A stretch of DNA of 64,000 nt from Rutpela maculata (GCA_936432065.2 OW386287.2:88455688-88519687), one strand, 5' to 3'; numbered from the stretch's first letter, positions 10,541 through 21,805 are shown. The notes: generated by a model from the sequence alone, not told the origin. Made by a program: numbers and translations.

Positions 10541-10716
10541 AACTAAAATAAAGTAAATGTGTTCTTAGTTGTCAATGTCAACATTGTCAACTATGAAGGT
10601 TTTATTGACAAAATAAATAAGCCATAAAAAATATGGCGGGATTTGCACAATCAAAATCGTATAGCCAATTTAAAACTATAGTTTAAAACCAACTGTCGCT
10701 TTCTGATGGTGTCCTC

Positions 10717-11333
10717 CCCAGGCAGCATGGTGCCGTCATATGATGTATTGGTTAATCAGTGAATTTTGCGATAAGGGATGCAATCCTCTCATTATAATAT
10801 TTTTCCACAATTATTAATAAAGTTTTTGACGAAAAAAAAAAACCGGAATGTGCAGGGATCAAACCGCGGACCTTTTGACTCGCAACCTAATACTTAACTC
10901 ACTGAACCATTGAACATCTTTATTTAAATATGTTTAAAAGCTGTATACCTAGTTAGAAATAGTAAAACAAAATTATTATTACTATGTGGCAAAAATTGAA
11001 CTAGTCACTAAATACTTCTATTTATTTTTATTTTATAATGATTTATTTCACGTCATTTTAATGACGTCAAAATAATGACCTAAAAGAAACGTATATTTGA
11101 CGTCTTCATGATGACGTCAAAAGTACGTATTAAATATCACGTCTCTGGTACGTCATTTATTAATGACGTCAAAACAATGACCTAAAAGAAACGTGTATTT
11201 GATGTCTTCATGATGACGTCAGAAGTACGTTATAAATATCACGTCTCTGGTACGTCATTTATTGGGACAATGACGTCGGCGACGAAAAATCATCTTTAAA
11301 AGACGTCATAATGACGTCACCCTGCTACCTGGG
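10717..11333. mobile_element. Family A element: CCCAGGYAGCA ends, ATGACGTCA arrays
   Basis: The left end is CCCAGGCAGCATGGTG (10717) and the right end, inverted, is CCCAGGTAGCAGGGTG (11333). The palindrome ATGACGTCA or its core TGACGTCA recurs many times in the right half, partly within a two-unit tandem repeat of about 115 bp (11040-11270). An antisense tRNA-like module lies at 10845-10914. There is no coding capacity, so it is a non-autonomous DNA element. No perfect TSD was found. Confidence 0.7.
10845..10914 (-). other. tRNA-like module inside family A
   Basis: The minus strand starts GTTCAATGGTTCAGTGAG, resembling an A box, and continues through an anticodon-arm-like region to GGTCCGCGGTTTGATCCC, a good B box with T-arm shape. 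It looks like a tRNA-derived or SINE-head sequence rather than a functional tRNA, because no clean acceptor stem is seen. Confidence 0.5.
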
Positions 11334-11990
11334 TCTCTCCTGTGGTCTGAGCGACATTCGATACCTAACACTCATAAAGTTTTCTAGGTTCGTGTTTGTG
11401 GTTTGTAATTCCTAATTATTATTGGTGATTGATTATATTCGCTCTTATTTGATGCAACAAAATGTTGCTTACGTAATATTGCCTGTTAATTATCTCGAAT
11501 TAAATTCACTTCAGTCAGTAGCGGATCTAGGGTGGGGGGGTACCGCCATGCAAAACGGTGACTCAAAATACGAGGTAATTAACCCCCACCTCAAGCGGTC
11601 ATTGCGAGCTCGTTCCAGTTTTTTGCTTAATTATTACACAAATCCCGCGTTAGTGTGACACCAGCTGCTCATTGGCTAATGACATTTTTTGGTGGGAATC
11701 GTGAGTTACGAGGCAACCTTATGCTCTAAAAATCTTGGTTGATCATTTTCTCTTCTGTGGCCATACTAAGCGCAAATCAATGGGAATTTCCATCAGAATA
11801 TTATGGTGCATGGTTTGAAGATGCGCTCATGAAAAATAAAGACAAGACGCAAGCACGCCATAATAACAAATGCGGATAAATCTCAGGCGCAGTTATTACT
11901 GTCATTAGCCAGATCACAGTAAAGAACTTATAGATAGATATTTCACTGATCTCGTTGACATCAGCTCCAGTGAGAATCACGTATGACACG
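11334..11990. other. Non-coding spacer with a solitary hAT-like end
   Basis: At about 11516 the sequence CAGTAGCGGATCTAGGGTGG resembles a hAT terminus, but no partner end was found. The remainder has no gene. Confidence 0.35.
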
Positions 11991-11998
11991 GTTTTCAT

Positions 11999-12305
11999 CT
12001 TCGAGCATATAAGGGAAAATAGAGGTGCCTTTTCTATTCTACAACAATGCGTATGGTTTGTTCTCAACACATATGGGCGAAGGACGCGAGAGGCGTAGTA
12101 AACACTGTAGTAAGTACCCACAAAACACAATAGAAAACGATAGTAAACAATACGCAAATGATACTAAACGCCATATTAGAAAGGATCAGATCATTATTTT
12201 GCACTAGCCAAAGAATCGGTGATTAATAATTTGCTTGTTTACAGTTGTAGCCCGAACAAACAAACAGCTGTTTGGCGACCTCTACTTTCCCCTATATTTT
12301 CGAAG
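11999..12305. mobile_element. MITE with CTTCGAGCATATARGGG ends (copy 1)
   Basis: The ends CTTCGAGCATATAAGGG and inverted CTTCGAAAATATAGGGG are flanked by a perfect 8-bp TSD, GTTTTCAT (11991-11998 and 12306-12313). The interior is about 90 percent like the copy at 21806-22105. The TSD length fits hAT or P-type mobilisation. Confidence 0.85.
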
Positions 12306-12313
12306 GTTTTCAT

Positions 12314-12865
12314 CAGAATTCCCACACATAAGCGTGCTTGTCCCTTCCGTGTATACTTCATGGATAAACCAACTGTGATTTCAATGCGACTTCTCGACCG
12401 CAAAACATTTCGCTCCGCAGTGTTTAGTTAGTTGCCTATGTATTTGCATTATCTTACAACAAACAGATGCTATTATTTTGTTATTTGGAGGAGAATACAA
12501 ACTACTCGTAGAAACATTTCTAACAATAAATAAATGAATTTTTTGCAGATTGATACATTTGCGAATTGATGGTGTTAGAGACCTTCTAAAACAGACAAAA
12601 ATGCTTGATCAATATTTGCATCCATTTAAAAATTATTAAAAAGCGTCTTTTATACTTTCACCACTTAACTCGACAATGGCGCCAGAAGTTGCACATAGGA
12701 GGCTATTTTTTGGTAAATTTAGTAATTCAGTAAATTTCTTATCAGATGCCGAGGCCATTTTTGGAATAAGTAGTAGGTACTAATTTTAAAATACGATCAG
12801 AAACAACTGCAGGAAACATGTTTTGAGCGCAATAAAGATATACGAATAACTGACTATAACTGAAA
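12314..12865. other. Non-coding spacer
   Basis: No gene or element end is recognised between the MITE and the foldback element. Confidence 0.4.
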
Positions 12866-12946
12866 TGACAGAAATGTGGCTGAAGACAGAAATGAAATCA
12901 GAAATGAGAAACGATTATTTACAGTGGACCAATGGAGTAATGCACA

Positions 12947-13320
12947 TAGGGTTGCCAGGCGTCCGGCTTTAGCCGGACATGTTTGGCTTTTTACGGTTTC
13001 GTCTGGCTAAAAATTAACATGTCCGGCCTGCTCGGCTTTTGTTTGGCTTTTTGCCTAAGGCTCTAAAACGTGATTTTTTCATTTTTAGTCGCTGTTCTAT
13101 ATAGGATACATTTTATTGTTTTGCGATTACTTTTTCTGTTCCTATGTAACAAATGTTTATTTTTAAATTAATCAAGTTTAATAAAAATATCAAAAGACTG
13201 ATTTTGTGTTTTAGTTATTTTTTTTATGGCTAACGAATGCTGTTCGGCTTTTTGTACACAATATCCGGCCAAATTTATAAGTAAAGTCCGGCTTTTCGAA
13301 TTTTAGGCCTGGCCGCCCTA
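12947..13320. mobile_element. hAT MITE, TAGGGTTGCCAGGC ends, AATGCACA target duplication
   Basis: The ends TAGGGTTGCCAGGCGTCCGG and inverted TAGGGCGGCCAGGCCT are flanked by a perfect 8-bp TSD, AATGCACA (12939-12946 and 13321-13328). The interior is rich in CCGGC and GGCTTT words. It is 374 bp with no ORF. The opposite arm of the foldback element preserves the empty site. Confidence 0.9.
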
Positions 13321-13332
13321 AATGCACATGAC

Positions 13333-13560
13333 CAGTGGGGGTCTGGCATTTTACAATAAACATTCAAACTCAGTTCGTCAGCGATTTGAATATTTTTGAA
13401 TTTCATCCAAAATTTTTTTGATGAACGGGAACATTTTTTTGATGAGCGGAGGGGGAGAAATCCGAAAAAAAGTTTTCGTCCCAAAATGGCCCCTCATTAG
13501 ACGCGACCCTAGGGCCCAGTTGGCATTTGCCGACTAGCCGACCTGGCCAGACCGCCACTG
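13333..13560. mobile_element. hAT MITE, CAGTGGNGGTCTGGC ends
   Basis: The ends CAGTGGGGGTCTGGC and inverted CAGTGGCGGTCTGGC have an 8-bp TSD of CACATGAC (13325-13332) versus CGCATGAC (13561-13568), one transition apart. The left TSD overlaps that of the neighbouring MITE. The interior GATGAGCGGAGGGGGAGAAAT stretch is shared with the MITEs at 21226 and 32026. Confidence 0.85.
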
Positions 13561-13639
13561 CGCATGACGTGAAAATTTGAGTAATTTCAGAATTGAAAAG
13601 TATGTTCCTATAAAACGAAACATGTATGTTGAACAGGGT

Positions 13640-14640
13640 TGAGCAGCTAACGTTATCTAACGTAAAATACGGATTTTAAGAGGGTGAAACACCCCAAAAA
13701 CTGTCTAAAAATAATATAACTATTGTAAAAAAGATGTTAACACTTTCATATTTTAGGGTGTGATAGAAAAGAGCATTTCCAATATCGCATAATTTTGATT
13801 TAACGAAAAACGAGGGTTAAGAGGATAAAACACCCCAAAAGCTATCTAAGAATAATGTAACTATTGCAAAAAAGTTTCTAACACTCTCCTATTTTAGGGT
13901 ATCTTAGAAAAAATCATTTCCAATATTGCATAATTTTTATTTAACGAAAAACAGGGGATAAGGGGGTGGTGATACACCCCAAAAACTATTTAAAAATAAT
14001 ATAAAAATTGTAAATTTTTCTCAAATTTTTAGATTTTGGAGGGTGATAGAAAAGACTATTTCCAAGACAGCATAATTGGGATTTAATAAAAAACAGAGGT
14101 TAAGAGGGTAAAACACCCCAAAAGCTATCTAAAAATAATGTAACTATTGCAAAAACTCTCCTATTTTAGGGTGTTAGAAAAAAGCATTTCCAATATTGCA
14201 TAATTTTTATTTAACGAAAAACAGGGGATAAGGGGGTGATACACCTCAAAAACTATTTAAAAATAATATAAAAATTGTAAAATTTTTTCACGCTTTTAGA
14301 TTTTGAAGGGTGATGGAAAAGACTATTTCCAAGATAGCATAATTGGGATTTAATAAAAAACAGAGTTTAAGAGGGTAAAACACCTCAAGCTATCTAAAAA
14401 TAATGTAACTATTGCAAAAAAGTTTTTTACACTCTCCCACTTTAAAGTATGTTACAAAAAAGCATTTCTAATATTGCATTATTTTTAATGAACGAAAAAC
14501 AGGGGATATAAACTATTTAAAAATAATATAAAAATTGCAAAATTTTTTCACTCTTTTAGATTTTGGAGGGTAATAGAAAAGACTATTTCCAATAATTGGG
14601 ATTTAATAAAAAAACAGAGTTTAAGACGGTAAAACACCCC
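13640..14640. repeat. Left tandem array of the foldback element
   Basis: Roughly seven units of about 130-145 bp, each containing AACACCCCAAAA, CTATCTAAAAATAAT, TATTTTAGGGTGTTAGAAAA and ATTTAACGAAAAACAGGG. Two unit types seem to alternate (AGAGGGTAAAACACC versus AAGGGGGTGATACACC). Confidence 0.85.
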
Positions 14641-14644
14641 AAAT

Positions 14645-16600
14645 TATATTCATTTTAGAGGCTTTTGGGGTGTTTCACCTTCTTCTCCCCTGTTTTTCGT
14701 TAAATAAAAATTATGCAATATTGGAAATGCTCTTTTCTGTCACTCCATGAAATATGATTGAGTTAAAAACTTTTTTACCACAGTTATATTATTTTTAGAT
14801 TGTTATTGGGGTGTTTTACCATTTGTTTTTTTATTCAATCCCAATTACGATATCTTGGAAATAGTCTCTTCTATCATTCTCCAAAATCTGAAAGCGTTAA
14901 AAATTTTAAAATTTGCATATTATTTTTAAATAGTTTCTATCCTTTGTTTTTCGTTAAATAAAAATTATGCAATATTGGAATTGCTCTTTTCAAACATACC
15001 CTAAAATAAGAAATTGTTAAAAACTTTTTTGCAAAAGTTACATTATTTTTAGATAGTCTTTTAGGTGTTTTACCCTCTTAAATTCTATTTTTTATTAAAT
15101 ACAAATTATGCTATCTTGGAAATAGTATTTTCTATCACCCTTCAACATCTAAAAATGTGAAAAATTTTTAAAATTTGTATATTATTTTTAAATAATTTTT
15201 GGGTTGTATCGCCCCCTTATCCCCTGTTTTTCATTAAATAAAAATTACGCACTATTGGAAATGCTTTTTTCTAACATACCCTAAATTAGGAGAGTGTTAA
15301 AAACTTTTTTGCAATAGTTACATTATTTTTAGATAGCTTTTAGGGTGTTTTACCCTCTTAAACTCTGTTTCTTATTAAATTCCAATTACGCTATCTTAGA
15401 AATAGTCTTTTCTATCACCCTCCAAAATTTAAAAGCGTAAAAAATTTTTACAATTTTTATATTATCCCCTGTTTTTCTTTAAATAAATATTATGTAATAT
15501 TGGAATTGCTTTTTTCTAACATACCTCAAAATAGGAGAGTATTAGAAACTTTTTTGCAATAGTTACATTATTTTTAGATAATTTTGGGGTGTGTTACCCT
15601 CTTAAACTTTGTTTTTTATTAAATCCTAATTAATCTATCTTGGAAATAGTATTTTCTATCACCCTCCAACATCTAAAAGCGTGAAGAAATTTTACAATTT
15701 TTATATTATTTTTAAATAGTTTTCGGGGTGTATCACCCCCTTATACCCTGTTTTTCGTTAAATAAAAATTATGCAATATTGGAAATGCTTTTTTCTAACA
15801 TACCCTAAAATAGGAGAGTGTTAGAAACTTTTTTGCAATAGTTACATTATTTTTAGATAGCTTTTGGGGTGTTTTACCCTCTTAAACTCTGTTTATTATT
15901 TAATCCCAATTATGCTATCTTGGAAATAGTCTTTTCTATCACCCTCCAAAATCTAAAAGCGTGAAAAAATTTTACAATTTTTAAATAATTGTTGTTTCTG
16001 ACATACCCTAAAATAGGAGAGTGTTGAAAACTTTTTTGCAATAGTTACGTTATTTTTAGATAGCTTTGGAAATAGTCTTTTCTATCACCTTCCAAAATTT
16101 AAAACCGTGAAAAAATTTTACAATTTTTATATTACTTTTAAACTCTGTTTTTTATTAAATCCCAATTATGCTATCTTGGAAATAGTCTTTTCTATCACCC
16201 TCCAAAATCTAAAAGCGTGAAAAAATTAAAAATTTTTATATTATATTTTTAAATAGTTTTAGGGTGTATCCTTATCCCCTGTTCTTCGTTAAATAAAAAT
16301 TATGCAATATTGGAATTGCTCTTTTCTAACGTACCTTAAAATAGGAAAGTGTTAGAAACTTCTTTGCAATAGTTACATTATTTCTAGATACCTTTTGGGG
16401 TTAACACCCAGGGGTGTTAACCCTGTTTTTAGTTAAATCAAAATTATGCGATATTGGAAAGGCTCTTTTCTATCACATCCTAAAATATGAAAAACTTTAT
16501 AAAAACTTTTTTACAATAGTTATATTATTTTTAGACAGTTTTTGAGGTGTTTCACCCTCTTAAAATCCGTATTTTACGTTAGATAATGTTAGCTGCTCAA
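14645..16600. repeat. Right tandem array of the foldback element, opposite orientation
   Basis: About twice as long as the left array, with the inverse units (GGGGTGTTTTACCCTCTTAA, CTGTTTTTCGTTAAATAAAA, CCAATATTGCATAA inverted). Some units are truncated, e.g. near 15990-16130. The size difference implies unequal exchange after the palindrome formed. Confidence 0.85.
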
Positions 16601-17052
16601 CCCTGTTCAACATACATGTTTCATTTTATAGGAAAACATACTTTTCAATTCTGTAATTACTCAAATTTTCACGTCATGTGCATTACTCCATTAGCCCTCT
16701 GTAAATAATCGTTTCTCATTTCTGATTTCATTTCTGTCTTCAGCCACATTGACAGAATGCTTTGGTTTTAATTTTTAACCCAGATAGCACAAAGATGTCT
16801 TTAAGATGTCTTGAAGACGCCTTCCTTAGACTTTCACTATGTCTTAAAGACGTTCATTTACGCCTTACAGATGTCTTAAAAACGTTTTATTTAGGTCTTA
16901 TGTTAAAAATCCAGACATCTTACAGATGTCTTTTCAAGGTCCATTGTTGGTCTAAAACAGACCTAAAATTTAAAAAAGTACATTTGTATATCGGTTTTAC
17001 AAGCAACTGTTACCTTTATAAAAACTTTTTTTGCAAGTATTTTAACGCAAAG

Positions 17053-17105
17053 AAAAAAACGGAGTCAGCAGGGACCGAACCGCAGACCTCTTGATTTGAA
17101 AGTCG
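17053..17105 (-). other. 3' half of a tRNA-like module inside family B
   Basis: The minus strand reads TCAAGAGGTCTGCGGTTCGG followed by TCCCTGC, a B box and T arm. The matching 5' half (GTTCAATGGCTGCATGAGCT on the minus strand) is at about 20508-20533, on the other side of the LINE insertion. Together they parallel the module at 10845-10914. Confidence 0.45.
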
Positions 17106-18178
17106 ACGCAAGCAAGCGAGCAAGCAATAACAAGTTTATTAAAATTAAGGGTACAGGTATGTACCTCCCCGGAGTCTGGCCCAGAGCCAGACAGACAACC
17201 AGGTGTTGGGTTGGGCTGGGCGGGGCAGGTCCGGTTTGGCTTAAGTTGAAAATGAAATATTAAAACTCCTGCCTAAGAATAAAGCTTAAAATTAACAATT
17301 TGAATGAATAATAGTACACAAAAATTCTTAAAAAATAATTAAAATTAACACTTTAAAAACTAGCGGTTTCGCGCACAGACGAACACTTTGGAATTTTGAT
17401 TGCTGACACGCGAAAACAGAGCTCAAAGAAAAAACCCGCTCGAAGCAATTCCACCCTGGTGGTCTTCCTGCCAGGAAGGTGGTGGGTAAAAGGTGTGGCT
17501 TAAAATATTTGGATTTTTAGGGATTTTTTCGGCCTAGACGGAATTTAGAAACAAAAATGACAAAAGAACAAAAAGGATAAGAAGAAAATTGAACAAAATA
17601 TAAATAAGGAAAAGGGGATTGTAAAGTTGCAAAGTTGAGGAAAGATAAGGAGTAGGGTAGAAATAAGTTATGGTAGGGGAAAGTTTGGCTAAGGGAGTTG
17701 CCGGAAAATAGGCAACGCCTGGTATGATATCGAAAAGTATGGCGTTATGCTGTCTGATTCGAGTTATGTTGCGGGTTAGCGGACTATCGCCCAGTTTGAA
17801 TTGATAGAATTTTTGTGAAATTTCTTGGACGTATAGTCTGCTAGTAGTCGTTCGTGACAATTTGCGTATAGATCTCTGAGGGAGGTATACCTGTCCAAAC
17901 CAGAGATGAGGCGCATAAATTTGTGCTCAAAAACTCGAAGATTTCTCATTGTCGTGGCCGGGATGCTGCACCATACCGGCGCGGCGTATGCGATTGCCGG
18001 CCTGATCACCATTGTGTACATTTTTTTATTTTGTGTGTTTAGTCCGCTACCCCTGGCCAGGAGCGGGTACGGACTCCTGGACATGGAGTAGGCCTTACGT
18101 ACAGTCTCGTTAATATGGGTGTTAATCGTCAGTATCGTTTGTCGAAGTTAACCTCCAAATATTTCACGCACCGTTTGA
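17106..18178 (-). pseudogene. Jockey-like LINE, C-terminal RT and 3' UTR
   Basis: The minus strand 18084-17780 encodes the RT thumb region typical of Jockey-group LINEs: YPLLARGSGL, then YTMVIRPAIAYAAPVW, then FEHKFMRLISG. Upstream, separated by a hAT, a few more codons (including a KYLEVNFDKR-like stretch) continue to about 20505, where the LINE is 5'-truncated. The 3' UTR (17520-17120) resembles the region at 63441-64000, and the very end is a (GCTT)n-like tail. It is dead through truncation, frameshift and insertion. Confidence 0.8.
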
Positions 18179-19081
18179 AGTGGCGTCAGGGTCGGGCCCA
18201 AGGGGGGGGGAGCCCCCCCCCCCAAAGTTCGGGCAGTTGGTTCCAAACGCGGTTGGCGTTCGCAAAATCTAACTAATCATCTCATACAAATATATAATTT
18301 GAATTTTACACTAACTTCCACAATCGCGAAATTAACACAGTAATTATTATTAAGCGATTGACAACCCTGTAAATATTTTATTTTATCAGTAGTGTGTTTT
18401 CCATTAAAGCTAAAGCAAAGCTTCCCTTACACGACACGGATCTCTATTTTTAATATTAATTTATTTTACATAAATGCATTTACTAAAAATACTAGAACTA
18501 GCAATGATTTTTAAATAGAATTTATATGTTTCTACTACTGATCTAATATAATATTATCAGGTCTACATACCTATTAGTGTTGTTTGGTAGTGTTTTGATA
18601 TTGTGATATTAGACAACAAAGTCTAACTTGGTATTTACGGAACTTTTTCCTGCTTCCACCTATTGTAATAATTTTTTATTGTATTGACGACTTTGGTCAA
18701 TCATTTCGACGTGTCCAACACCATGTTACTGTATGGTCTTTTGGACAATAAAGTTCATTATTATTATTATTCTTTTTCTTTACTTTATTTAGGCTAATTT
18801 TTTTAATTTTTAATATGATCAAAGACCTATTTTTGTTTAACAGTTCTTATTTTTTAATTTGATTAAACCAAGGATTTTTTAAATTTCTTTTAAGTAGTTA
18901 AGTATTAGGTTTAGGTACATGATGATCCAACAATGATTGAACAAGACCATTTTTCAAATGATACAAATGTTTATGTCGAAAACCGGAAAAGGCATTCAAT
19001 GTATTTTTTTTCGCAGAAACCAAAAATGATCATAAATGAAAACAAATAAATTGAAAACAAAAGATGTATGACACAAAAATA

Positions 19082-20184
19082 CAGGGTTCGGGCTCGTATG
19101 GAAAATCTGAAGAGCGTGGAAAATTCAGGAAATTTTAAAAATCCTAAGAAAATCATGGAAATCTCAGTGAATTTTAAATATTTCGTAAAAATCATGGAAT
19201 TTTGAGTCACAATATGAAAAACAATAAACTACTTACGAGTTCCTACTGTTATTCTACTCTTCGCAAATACGAAAACGAAGAGTATATTGTATTTGATCGG
19301 CACATTTCTAAAACCGTAAATATCGCCCACAGACAAAAAATTTTCAGATCATTGGGTTAGTGAACGAATTCTGAACGACTTTTAAAATGTTCGTCCGTCC
19401 GTCCGTCACGTTTCCTGTAAGCACGATAACTCGACAAAGAAAAATCCGATAGTACTGAAATTTGAACAGTAAGTTAGTGTTAGCTAGAGGAAGAACTCTA
19501 TTGTTTTTGAACAAACTCAATCAGTAAAAAAAATGTTAATGACTAAAATTTGAATTTTTTTTTATTTTTTAGTTTTATATTTTTGTAATTGAATAGAAAT
19601 CTGGTGAAATGATTAATATTTAAATATTTATACACTTTACAAATATACATTTCATAATGTAATATACAACCGTGGAAATATTTTAGCTCGTCTCTTATAA
19701 TGTAAAAATTTGCGTTTTTTTACGTGTTAAGTGGTGGTGTTGTTCTTACGCTTTTGACTCGGAATCCAAGGGTCCCGGGTTCGAAACGCAAATGGGGTAT
19801 GGTATAGTTTTTTTTATTTCTACTTTATTTTACTTTATTTTTACTTTATTTTACCAACTAAGTTAGTACTATAAAATTAAAAATGTCTAAAACTAACATT
19901 ATTTACAAACAACTGCGAAGAGTATCCTATAGAATGTGTAACAATTATATAAAAAGTTCAGTGAACAGGCGAAGAGTACATTTTTAGCTTGTTTTAAATT
20001 ATTTTTAAATTGCAACCTTCTAACGATTGTATGAAATCGAATATGTTATAAAATCGAAAATTAAAATAAAAATCACCTTTAACATATTAATAATTATTAT
20101 TATGTCATTAAAAAACATTTTTTTTGTCATAGAAAGCCTGGAAAATTCAGGGATTTTTTTCAGCTATGTGAAGTCTGAACCCTG
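19082..20184. mobile_element. Inner hAT-like element with CAGGGTTC ends
   Basis: The ends CAGGGTTCGGGCTC and inverted CAGGGTTCAGACTT, followed by the shared subterminal TGGAAAATTCAGG, define the unit. No 8-bp TSD is convincing. It contains a further insert (about 19260-19980) with (GTCC)n at 19390-19408 and a tRNA-like module. The inner unit has CGAAGAGTA at both sides. Confidence 0.6.
19738..19793 (+). other. tRNA-like module
   Basis: The sequence GTTCTTACGCTTTTGACTCG, then an anticodon-arm-like segment, then GTCCCGGGTTCGAAACGC gives a strong B box with a T-arm shape. The A-box side is weak. It is probably tRNA-derived rather than an active tRNA gene. Confidence 0.45.
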
Positions 20185-21225
20185 AAACAGCATATTTTAT
20201 ATTCGTTTTTTTATTATAACTTTTGGATTCGGCGGAAAAAATACATCAAATGGTAATTTTGGTTTTTGTTATAAGCGTTTCTATCTCCGGAAAAATGTCC
20301 TTGTTCCGTCTTTGGTTAGGGCACCCTGTACATTGTACATAGTGAATTTGAATTCGATTTAAATTTTTTGGTTTTAGTAGCTTTTCCCATAAAATGTTTT
20401 TATTTTATTAAAATTATGCAATGTAAAGGTATATGAGTTGGCTTTTTTTTCATCTTCTCCCCCCCAAAGTAGTAGGCTTCGGTACGGCCCTGAGTGGCGT
20501 TAAAATCCGCTTTAGCTCATGCAGCCATTGAACGGTTACATTATTACTAACTTAAAGACTATATAGTTGGAAATTGCAACGGCTAGATTTTACTGGGCAG
20601 TCCGGCTGTAATTATTATATTAACATTAATCTTTCATTTAAATCTAATAATATCATTCATAATTTACAAAAAAAGATTAAAGTCAAATTATTAATGACAA
20701 TTTACAAATTATTTTAAAAAATACACTAGACATTTTACAGAAAAAAACGGTCAAATATAAACAAAAACATTGTAAAATTGAAAAAACAGTTTTGTTAACA
20801 TTTTTTTGTTTTTGTTGGGAAATACTAACATTGACATCGTAATTATGATGTCTTTAAAACGTCTTTAAGACATAAAAATCAGACATCTTAAAGACGTCTA
20901 AGGAAAGACATCTTTATAAGGAATTAAGACGTACAGACCTAAATAAGACCTAATATGGACGTCTTAAAGACGTCTTGTGCTATCTGGGAATTTTCACAAA
21001 AATGTAATATTAATAACACAGGCACAAAATAAAAAAAAAAGTTTTTTCCAGAGATCTGAATATACATTATCACATGTATTTTTGAACCACTCAACATGTA
21101 TTTGAGGTCCAAATTACGAAAATTCGCGATATATTTTTTTAAATCGTGAAAAACATCATCTTCAGGCATTCTTTTCTGTAACTTGTGACTTCAATAGGTT
21201 ATAAAGTTCAATGAACTGCGTGACG

Positions 21226-21504
21226 CAAGGGCGGATCTAAACCTTGAGCTTGGAGGGGTAACACTGAAAATTTGATGGGGGGGGGGGAGAAATCAGAAAA
21301 AAAAAAATTTTTATCCCAAAATTTTTTTGAAGAGCGGGTGGGAGAAATCCCAAAAAAAATTTTTTTGAAGAGCAAGGGGCAAAAATTTTTTTCTTCCCAC
21401 AATTAACAAAAATCATAACATTTTAAAACAAAAGTTGATTATTTACAGAATCTTGGGGGGGGGGGGGGTAATTACCCCGTTACCCCTCCGTAAATCCGCG
21501 CCTG
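21226..21504. mobile_element. hAT MITE, CAAGGGCGGATC ends, GCGTGACG target duplication
   Basis: The ends CAAGGGCGGATCTAAACC and inverted CAGGCGCGGATTTACGG are flanked by a perfect 8-bp TSD, GCGTGACG (21218-21225 and 21505-21512). The interior has long G- and A-runs and the GGGAGAAATC word shared with related MITEs. No ORF. Confidence 0.88.
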
Positions 21505-21805
21505 GCGTGACGGCGAAATTTTATTTCATAATTTATAACATAACACCATTTTTGAAGACGGTTCAATTTTTTTTTTACCCTTTTTAGTAGTTTTTTTATT
21601 TATCAGATACTCCTAAAATATCCAACTACCATTTTAATGCAATTCTGACGGAATTTGAATTTTTTATCACAAAATTAAATTTTATATAAATTATCACTAG
21701 CGACTTCGACAAATTTTCGTCTAAAAAAAGTCTTGTTTCGAATTCGTGCTCACCTTATAGACGCAGCTATGATGTATATAGACATGGTGTGTTTGCCAGC
21801 TCGCC

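Larger units (their letters stand above)
8921..11726. repeat. Dispersed inverted repeat pair (8921-8988 and 11657-11726)
   Basis: The left arm runs from CTCTAAGGTGGCC to CAGGTGGTGT. The right arm, inverted, repeats it at roughly 80 percent identity, centred on CCCACCAAAAAATG. They could be the decayed TIRs of a unit spanning this interval, or two independent copies of one repeat. No TSD was found. Confidence 0.4.
12874..16749. mobile_element. Giant foldback element of two opposed tandem arrays, TGACAGAA target duplication
   Basis: The ends ATGTGGCTGAAGACAGAAAT (12874) and its inverse (ending 16749) are flanked by a perfect 8-bp direct repeat, TGACAGAA (12866-12873 and 16750-16757). Unique outer arms of about 180 bp, ending in GTTGAGCAGCTAACGTTA, lead into tandem arrays in opposite orientation that meet near 14645. 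Two small hAT MITEs interrupt the left outer arm. There is no ORF. The plan recalls Drosophila Foldback/Galileo elements, whose long inverted repeats contain tandem units; an 8-bp TSD would fit the P/hAT side. Family assignment is an inference. Confidence 0.8.
18187..20492. mobile_element. hAT element inserted in the LINE, AGTGGCGT target duplication
   Basis: The ends CAGGGTCGGGCC and inverted CAGGGCCGTACC are flanked by a perfect 8-bp TSD, AGTGGCGT (18179-18186 and 20493-20500). Removing the element and one TSD rejoins the LINE. The 2.3-kb interior lacks transposase and contains another hAT-like element. G- and C-runs flank the ends (18202-18224, 20460-20466). Confidence 0.87.
16779..20988. 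mobile_element. Family B element: CCCAGATAGCACAA ends, AAGACGTCTT arrays
   Basis: The left end CCCAGATAGCACAAAGATG (16779) and inverted right end CCCAGATAGCACAAGACG (20988) form the TIR. Next to both ends the words AAGACGTCTT, GATGTCTTAA and AAGACGTC recur many times (16795-16930 and 20845-20975). The flanks AATTTTTAA (16770-16778) and AATTTTCAC (20989-20997) agree at 7 of 9 positions, possibly an old 9-bp TSD. The interior holds a tRNA-like module split by a LINE, and the LINE is split by a hAT. There is no transposase. Confidence 0.75.

Noticed and set aside
10845..10914. A functional tRNA gene.
   Set aside because: A- and B-box-like words are present, but no proper acceptor stem or clean cloverleaf could be drawn, and it lies inside a transposon.
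13640..16600. The long array of 130-145 bp units as a centromeric satellite.
   Set aside because: It is organised as two opposed arrays inside TIRs with a perfect 8-bp TSD, so it belongs to a mobile element.
19082..20184. An 8-bp target duplication for the inner hAT-like unit.
   Set aside because: The flanks CAAAAATA and AAACAGCA do not match, so only the TIR supports this element.
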